Positions 58,951 through 64,000 of a DNA stretch of 64,000 nucleotides are shown piece after piece. This DNA comes from an uncultured Bacilli bacterium (GTDB lineage Bacteria > Bacillota_I > Bacilli_A > RF39 > UBA660), in assembly GCA_934162445.1 (NCBI GenBank), contig CAKPIT010000002.1, positions 124,001 to 188,000 on the forward strand. The letters run 5' to 3'. Every line of letters begins with the position of its first letter. The first letter of the stretch is position 1. Both the position numbers and the translations under genes were made by a program. The notes under the pieces were generated by a model. It saw only the letters and a program-made list of their open reading frames with translations. It had not been told where the DNA came from and searched no databases.

Positions 58951-61527
58951 ATGGAAGAATTACAAACGCTTGTAAATCAATTTGAATCTAGTTTTAATTT
59001 TTATATTTTAAAAAATAATTATGGCTTTGATGATAATGCAAAAGAGTTCTTGGATAAGTATAAAAAAATTAAAAATCATATGTATTTTGATGATGAAGCT
59101 AAATATAAATATTTATCTGATTTATTAAAAGATAGTAAGGATGTTACCATATCTACTATGCAGTCTATAAAGAAAATCAATCATTTGTGGAAACCTGATT
59201 TTGATAATCTTAAAAGAGTCGATAAATATTATATTGCAAATTTACCACAAAGAAGTAAAACGGTTTGTGAAGCAATACAACAACTTTTTGAAAATCCTGA
59301 AATTAGAAAAAATTTATCTACTACAGATTTATATAATTTATATGGTAGCTATCGTCAAATATCAAATTATATTAAGGACAATAAATTAACAAATGAAATT
59401 TTAGATGATATAGAAAAAAATCTTGGATATATAAGTAAGAAGATTTGGACTTCTTCCATAACTAATCCTGAGGATTATAAATCTGGAGAACCATTCATGT
59501 TTATAGTACATAATGTGTCAAAAACAGATATGGAAACAACTAATATAAATGAACATATTGCTAGAAGTGGCAGGGTATCAGCATCTTTAATTACAGATAA
59601 AGAAATGGGCGTTTATGGTGCACATAAATATGGATTTATATATCCAAGTGATTCTAAAATTGTTACAGCTGGATACAAAGATTTATATAGTTATGAAACA
59701 AAAGGAGAAGGAAGATTTTATCAAAATAGTAATAATTCAATGCTAATTACACCACAGGCAATGGAAAATTATTCTGCTAATTTATGTATACAAGAAAATG
59801 GTAAAAAACTAAATAATGATAATGCTAATATTTATAATGAAGTTTTACTTGATTCAACAAACGGATTGGACCCAGTTGGCATATACTGTATAACTTTTGG
59901 GGAAAAAGAATTAAGCTATGATTATGAGTCAGCAAAAAAGTTGGCAGAACATACAAACTTGCCATTAATAGATATTGATATTTCTCTTTATAGAACAAAG
60001 GAAAATCTTGGAACCTATTTAACTGATGAAGAAGCTTTAAGTGTTAAAGAACAAAAAGAGTTTGCAGAAAGATTTTTAAAACAGTATTATAAAAGCAAAA
60101 ACTATGATTTAAAACTATCACAGGATTTTACGGAAGCAGATCTTGAATTATATCAAGATATGATTGTAGATATATTTTTAAATGAAAAGAAAAATAATAA
60201 TATTAGTAAAGAAAATCTATTTAAAATTTATGAAGAAAAGAAACAATTAAGAAAAAATAAAGCTGAAAATTATAATACTCATATTAATGAAATGTCTGAT
60301 TTGAAGGAATCACTAGATAATTTTAAGCAAGCTTTATCAAATTGTGATGATGAGGAAATTAGAAAATCTATAATAGAACAAAGTAATAAAGTTGTTAAAA
60401 GGATGAAATCTTTAAATAGATTGATTGAAAATACAGATAGTATTGGACTTTCGGCTGACAATTATATATATCAAAGTAATCCAGTGGCAAAAAAAATTAT
60501 GGGTGATTTTTCACCGTTTAATACTGAAACAATAGTGTTCAATGATGAAAAAATAACAATTATAAATGGTTATAAATCTAAGCAAGAATTGGAAAAAACA
60601 AAACAAGAAATGCTAAGTGAAGTTGATTTGTCACATGATTCTATGCAATCAAGATTATATCATGCCAAACGTGTTATTGAAGTTGAATTTAATGGCTATG
60701 AAACAAATTCTACAAATATAGATATATCTGCATATAAACAGAAAACACCTGAGTTAGCGCAACTGAAAGCAGTTAGTAAATCATTTGTTGATATATCTTC
60801 ACTTGATAAAAATATAAAAAAATATGATGAATTATTAGCATTAAAACAGCAATTGACAAATGAAATACAAGTTTTATCTGAAAACAGAAGAATTTTTACT
60901 GGATCTTATCGAATAGAATTGGTAGAACAACAACGAAAGGAATGTGCAGATAAAATTGAGGAGTGTAAAAAATCTATTTTGTCAGATAAACAGGAGTTGA
61001 ATTTATTACATCAACGTCAAGATAAGTTAATGGAGGAAAAGTCAAAATTAGATAAAAAAAGCTTTTTGGGTAAAATATTTGCTAATAAAAAAATTAATGA
61101 AAATACATCTAATCTATCTGACAATAAAAACAGAATTGAAAAATTAGAATATGAAGTTAGGTCAACAGAATATACAATGAAATCTGAAAAAGAACATAGC
61201 AAGTTCATTACTGATAACTTTTTATTAAATTATGGTTTGGATGGTATGACATTAGAAGATTATAAAAAAAGATTGGAAACACTTTTACCAGATGCACAAA
61301 AATTGAGCGATTCTTCTGTGCAATATGAATTAGAAAAAAAACTTGAAGCAGTAGACCAAAAAATATCTGAAATGCAAATTGATAAACATAAAGAATATGA
61401 AATGAGAGAAAAATTAGAGCAAAAGAAAGTAGAAGTTGGATTATCGGTTCCTAAGACTGTGATTAATTCAGATGTGGAAGAACATACTGTTGAAAAAAGT
61501 ACAGGTGTTTCTAATAAGTATATCTGA
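58951..61527 (+). CDS. Large unknown protein with coiled-coil C-terminus
   Basis: An 858-residue cytoplasmic protein that I do not recognise. The N-terminal 150 residues are helical. Residues about 165-330 form a mixed domain with 'GEPFMFIVHNVSK', 'HKYGFIYPSDSKIVTAGY' and 'IYNEVLLDSTNGLDPVGIYCIT', then 'AEHTNLPLIDIDI', which looks like a conserved enzymatic or binding unit. From about 420 on come helical, Lys/Glu/Gln-rich segments, with coiled coil around 620-830. No signal peptide or membrane helix is seen. Codon use leans to ATA and AGA more than the neighbours, a hint of transfer. It is followed by another unknown gene and gene debris. Confidence 0.65.
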   Translation: MEELQTLVNQFESSFNFYILKNNYGFDDNAKEFLDKYKKIKNHMYFDDEAKYKYLSDLLKDSKDVTISTMQSIKKINHLWKPDFDNLKRVDKYYIANLPQRSKTVCEAIQQLFENPEIRKNLSTTDLYNLYGSYRQISNYIKDNKLTNEILDDIEKNLGYISKKIWTSSITNPEDYKSGEPFMFIVHNVSKTDMETTNINEHIARSGRVSASLITDKEMGVYGAHKYGFIYPSDSKIVTAGYKDLYSYETKGEGRFYQNSNNSMLITPQAMENYSANLCIQENGKKLNNDNANIYNEVLLDSTNGLDPVGIYCITFGEKELSYDYESAKKLAEHTNLPLIDIDISLYRTKENLGTYLTDEEALSVKEQKEFAERFLKQYYKSKNYDLKLSQDFTEADLELYQDMIVDIFLNEKKNNNISKENLFKIYEEKKQLRKNKAENYNTHINEMSDLKESLDNFKQALSNCDDEEIRKSIIEQSNKVVKRMKSLNRLIENTDSIGLSADNYIYQSNPVAKKIMGDFSPFNTETIVFNDEKITIINGYKSKQELEKTKQEMLSEVDLSHDSMQSRLYHAKRVIEVEFNGYETNSTNIDISAYKQKTPELAQLKAVSKSFVDISSLDKNIKKYDELLALKQQLTNEIQVLSENRRIFTGSYRIELVEQQRKECADKIEECKKSILSDKQELNLLHQRQDKLMEEKSKLDKKSFLGKIFANKKINENTSNLSDNKNRIEKLEYEVRSTEYTMKSEKEHSKFITDNFLLNYGLDGMTLEDYKKRLETLLPDAQKLSDSSVQYELEKKLEAVDQKISEMQIDKHKEYEMREKLEQKKVEVGLSVPKTVINSDVEEHTVEKSTGVSNKYI

Positions 61528-61564
61528 TATATAAAAATAGACAAAAAGGAATAAAATAAATATG

Positions 61565-62212
61565 ATGATAAGTCCAGAAGAATATAGAAAAGAACTTAAA
61601 AATTTAACACTTGAGGAATTATCTGAAAGAAAAGAAAAATTAGAAAAATTTATAAATGATTATGAAAATAATAATCTTTCTGAGCAAAAATATAAATTAT
61701 TTAAAGAATATTTGGGTGAAGTAGCGATTGAATTTGGATTGAGAAGGCATCAGTCTGAATGGGAAGGTGTTAAAGTGTTTGAATCACAATGTGCTAATTG
61801 TAAAAATTATCTAGGAGATATAAATTATAAAATATATGGTGAAATAGCTTTTGATATTTTGGAAAATAAAAAAGTATGTCCCGATAAAAAGGATAATGTT
61901 GAAAGAAATGATGAAAACCATCAAATATATATTGAATGCTATGGTCATAAAATAAAGATTACTTGTTATCTAAAAAAACTAATTGATAGCTTAAAAGATG
62001 TTTGCAATGATTTTATCATAGATGAATCATATTCAAATAATGAAAAATATTTTTTTGCATATTCTGAAGAATTGGGTATTATATTGACTGGAATAGAAGA
62101 AGTTAATCAGCGTTTAATACATTACTTATATTTTTGTGGAAAAGATTCATTTGCTCAAGCACTAAGTACATATAGAGATTCGAAGTTATATGATGAAAAT
62201 ATAGAAAACTAA
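61565..62212 (+). CDS. Unknown protein, downstream partner
   Basis: A 215-residue soluble protein (ATG 61562 or 61565). Charged helices come first ('LTLEELSERKEKLEKFINDYE'), then a Cys pair 'CANCKNY' and a later Cys ('CPDKKDN', 'ECYGHKIKITCYLKKL') that could bind a metal. The C-terminal half reads 'FFAYSEELGIILTGIEEVNQ'. No family is recognised. It follows the 858-residue gene after 37 bp, on the same strand and with similar codon use, so they probably entered together. The coding pattern continues beyond the stop in another frame (next entry). Confidence 0.55.
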   Translation: MISPEEYRKELKNLTLEELSERKEKLEKFINDYENNNLSEQKYKLFKEYLGEVAIEFGLRRHQSEWEGVKVFESQCANCKNYLGDINYKIYGEIAFDILENKKVCPDKKDNVERNDENHQIYIECYGHKIKITCYLKKLIDSLKDVCNDFIIDESYSNNEKYFFAYSEELGIILTGIEEVNQRLIHYLYFCGKDSFAQALSTYRDSKLYDENIEN

Positions 62213-62530
62213 CAAAAAAGTTAGCACAAGCTTATGAAAATAATGATTAAGAACAAATAATTAAATTGCAAAATGAGATTAAGGAAGCTACTAATAGGCA
62301 ATTGAAAAAAAGATGTAAATAAATTGGTTAAGGAAGAATTAAAACCAAAAATTGATAAACTCGATTTTGAAAAACAAAATGTTATTATTAAAGAAACATA
62401 TATCGATGAAAATGGTCATGAGCAAGAACGAAAAAGGTGTGTCCAAATGACAAAATTTCCACCAAAAGAAGAAAAGGTCGATTTGATTTTAAAAACAGAT
62501 CCTAGATTAAAAGATGAAAAACACGGATAA
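62209..62530 (+). pseudogene. Decayed gene: fragments in two frames
   Basis: After the stop at 62212 the DNA still looks coding: in frame 1 it reads 'LTKKLAQAYENND', stop, then 'EQIIKLQNEIKEATNRQLKKRC'. Then from TTG 62324 (frame 2) it reads 'VKEELKPKIDKLDFEKQNVIIKE' and on to 'LKTDPRLKDEKHG' at 62530. Two frame changes and one nonsense codon separate these. The likely explanation is decay of one ORF of about 105 residues. The intact 68-residue tail could still be expressed but has no clear ribosome site. Confidence 0.45.
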
Positions 62531-62552
62531 ACTCAAAGCTTTCCGTGTTTTT
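62517..62552 (+). terminator. Terminator of the unknown gene group
   Basis: AAAAACACGGA (62517-62527) pairs with TCCGTGTTTTT (62542-62552) around a 14-nt loop and ends in T residues; it spans the last stop codon. Confidence 0.8.
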
Positions 62553-62591
62553 ATATATGTTTGCTCCAAATTTTTGGAGTTTCCTTTTATA

Positions 62592-62665
62592 TGGCAGGGG
62601 CGGAGAGAATCGAACTCCCATCAAAAGTTTTGGAGACTCCTATGCTACCATTATACCACGCCCCT
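62592..62665 (-). tRNA. tRNA-Trp (CCA anticodon)
   Basis: On the minus strand the acceptor arms AGGGGCG and CGCCCCT pair perfectly. The anticodon loop is CTCCAAA (anticodon CCA), the T-arm is GGAGT-TCGATTC-type with the conserved TTCGA, the discriminator is G, and CCA is encoded (62594-62592). The anticodon stem has two G-U pairs. The D-arm is short ('GTATAATGGTAGCAT'). It lies beside the unknown gene group and is a plausible integration site. Confidence 0.9.
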
Positions 62666-62726
62666 ATATGGGTCTTGTTAGACAACTTAATTATAGCATA
62701 GGTTGGATCTTTTTTTCAATCTTTTT

Positions 62727-63155
62727 TTAATGAATAGGGGGACAGACGTTTTCATCGGGGATGTAGAAGCAATGATTTTTATATTTCCCTGATAGTGATT
62801 GACCATACCATGTTTTAACACAATTACTAGTGCCGGGAGCATAAAACCATAAGGCATTGGTGGCTGGATAATAGTATTCTCCTTCTATGACTCTTTTGGC
62901 TAATTCACGTTCTTTGATTGTGGAACCTGCATTGAACTTGGAACTGTTGATACCGGCGAAACCACCGGGGCTTTGATAGATCATGTTGGTAATTGTTTTG
63001 ATATTTTTAAATGTATAGCAATTGGCTAGGACTCTATTTATACAAACATTACCTACCATTAACATACCATAATCACCTTCACCAACGGCTTCAGCTCGCA
63101 TTAATCTTGCTAGTAAATCTAATTCTTTTGATGTATAAGATACTATTTGACTCAT
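62727..63155 (-). CDS. SleB/CwlJ-type cell wall hydrolase
   Basis: A 142-residue Hydrolase_2 domain protein. Family phrases are 'ELDLLARLMRAEAVGEGDYGMLMVGNVCINRV' region (catalytic Glu in RAEA), 'MIYQSPGGFAGINS' and 'ATNALWFYAPGTSNC'. These enzymes are peptidoglycan lytic transglycosylases, first known in spore cortex lysis (SleB, CwlJ) but also found in non-sporulating bacteria. There is no signal peptide, so export is unclear. The start follows AGGGTG. Together with the GerS-like gene it may be an inheritance from spore-forming ancestors. Confidence 0.85.
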   Translation of the reverse strand: MSQIVSYTSKELDLLARLMRAEAVGEGDYGMLMVGNVCINRVLANCYTFKNIKTITNMIYQSPGGFAGINSSKFNAGSTIKERELAKRVIEGEYYYPATNALWFYAPGTSNCVKTWYGQSLSGKYKNHCFYIPDENVCPPIH

Positions 63156-63251
63156 AATAAACACCCTAATATACTATATGTTTTAAGAATGAGAAAAGGG
63201 ACTATTAGTTTTAGAGATTATATGATAAAATTAAGGTAGGTGGAAGGTTTT

Positions 63252-64000
63252 ATGCGAAGGAAGAAGAAAAGAAGAAAAATTATTATTGTTTTAATTTTAT
63301 TATTAATAATAGGCTGTGGTGGTTATTATTATTTTGTGATGATGAAGGGAAAGGTTCCTGATATTTTTGAAGAAGAGAAACTTAATGTTTATGATGTTAA
63401 AAGTAAGAAAAGACCGGTTGCTGTTATGATTGATAATAATGTAGGAAATAGTAATCATGTAGGACTTCAAGATGCTTATCTTAGTTATGAGGTAATTGTT
63501 GAAGGTGGACTTACTCGGATTATGGCTATTTTTAAGGATAAGGATCCAGTGGTGATTGGTCCTGTTAGAAGTAGTAGACATTATTTTTTAGATTATGCTT
63601 TGGAAAATGATGCTATTTATGCTCATTATGGTTGGAGTCCTTATGCTGAGAATGATATTAAGGCCCTTGGGGTTAATAATATTAATGGTCTTTATGATGA
63701 TTATTTTTATCGAGATAAGAATTACCGAGCACCACATAATGTGTTTACTAATTTAGATAAACTTTATGAAGGGGCTAAGAATTTAGGATATTCTGTTACT
63801 AGTAGTAATTATCAAAATTTGAATTATACAGCTAAAAATGTTTCTTTAAAAAAGCTTGATAAAGAACTTAATTGTGCAAATGATGTTTGTGCTTTAAAGG
63901 GAAGTGTTGCTAGTAGTGTTGATATTTACTATTCGAATAGTGAGACTAGAAGTTATAAATATGATAGTGAGAATAAATATTATGTAAGATATATGAATGG
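63252..64000 (+). CDS. DUF3048 (YerB-like) lipoprotein/membrane protein, 5' part
   Basis: About 249 residues are visible; the frame is open to the window edge. A very basic N-terminus (MRRKKKRRK) is followed by a membrane segment with a Cys ('IIVLILLLIIGCGGYYYF', possibly a lipobox). The extracellular domain has the DUF3048 signatures 'RPVAVMIDNN', 'AYLSYEVIVEGGLTRIMAIF', 'GPVRSSRHYFLDYA' and 'HYGWSPYA'. YerB family proteins are of unknown function. AGGTGGAAGG precedes the ATG. Only the beginning of the C-terminal domain is seen. Confidence 0.9.
   Translation, partial: MRRKKKRRKIIIVLILLLIIGCGGYYYFVMMKGKVPDIFEEEKLNVYDVKSKKRPVAVMIDNNVGNSNHVGLQDAYLSYEVIVEGGLTRIMAIFKDKDPVVIGPVRSSRHYFLDYALENDAIYAHYGWSPYAENDIKALGVNNINGLYDDYFYRDKNYRAPHNVFTNLDKLYEGAKNLGYSVTSSNYQNLNYTAKNVSLKKLDKELNCANDVCALKGSVASSVDIYYSNSETRSYKYDSENKYYVRYMN

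Noticed and set aside
62545..62730. 61-residue plus-strand ORF over the tRNA
   Set aside because: It spans the antisense of tRNA-Trp and a terminator; no ribosome site.
63303..63581. Minus-strand ORF in the DUF3048 gene
   Set aside because: It is the antisense shadow of a clear protein-coding frame with family signatures.
1..64000. CRISPR arrays or long direct repeats
   Set aside because: No regularly spaced identical repeats were seen on reading; a computed search would be decisive.

Overview
The window is AT-rich DNA (stops, spacers and synonymous sites are mostly A/T) from a low-GC Gram-positive bacterium. EzrA, a tyrS T-box, a CIRCE operator with an N-domain-less ClpB, a phosphoketolase, CdaR/YbbR, sortase surface proteins and EcfA-like/truA synteny point to the Bacilli side of the Firmicutes, perhaps an uncultured gut lineage near the Erysipelotrichales/RF39/Mollicutes. 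That placement is inference. TGA serves as a normal stop (murI, tetR) and the only tRNA is tRNA-Trp(CCA), so the standard bacterial code applies.

Layout. 1-7.1 kb: the end of cdaR, a DUF378 membrane protein, a LolA/GerS-like lipoprotein gene split by a 2957-bp serine-recombinase element, a membrane-anchored protein and a CtpA-type protease. 7.1-11.7 kb: clpB under a CIRCE-overlapped promoter, and a phosphoketolase. 11.7-13.7 kb: a sortase and its apparent substrate, a thioester-domain adhesin broken by one in-frame TAA. 13.9-19.3 kb: ArsR with a metal P-type ATPase, a thymidylate kinase-like gene, fhs and corA.

19.4-30.1 kb: a ten-gene minus-strand operon for an unidentified nucleotide-activated surface glycan. 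It holds two nucleotidyltransferases, three GT2 glycosyltransferases (one fused to a P-loop kinase), a separate small kinase, a HAD phosphatase, a Nudix-alpha/beta hydrolase fusion, a MazG-radical SAM fusion and a left-handed beta-helix acyltransferase. It is the best candidate here for an undescribed system.

30.2-38.1 kb: a secreted Ig-like protein, a lipoprotein, a YhcC-type radical SAM protein, a patatin, a VanY carboxypeptidase, a GH31 glycosidase and a DUF285 fragment. 38.2-45.1 kb: an SDR, two degenerate EcfA-like ATPases with no EcfT, truA, murI, T-box-tyrS, a beta-propeller-like membrane protein and a degenerate histidine-phosphatase-like protein. 45.1-51.4 kb: rpsD with a leader, ezrA with a pilin-like gene, three membrane proteins and adenosine deaminase. 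51.5-56.7 kb: a giant RND-type exporter fused to a secreted repeat protein, divergent from a TetR regulator (two identical-type palindromes between them), and sir2. 56.8-62.5 kb: an MvaI/BcnI-type restriction enzyme converging on its likely methyltransferase, then a large unknown coiled-coil protein and decaying genes next to tRNA-Trp. 62.7-64 kb: a SleB-like hydrolase and the start of a DUF3048 protein.

No CRISPR array, rRNA gene or replication origin was seen. No stretch above about 300 bp is left without a described feature.
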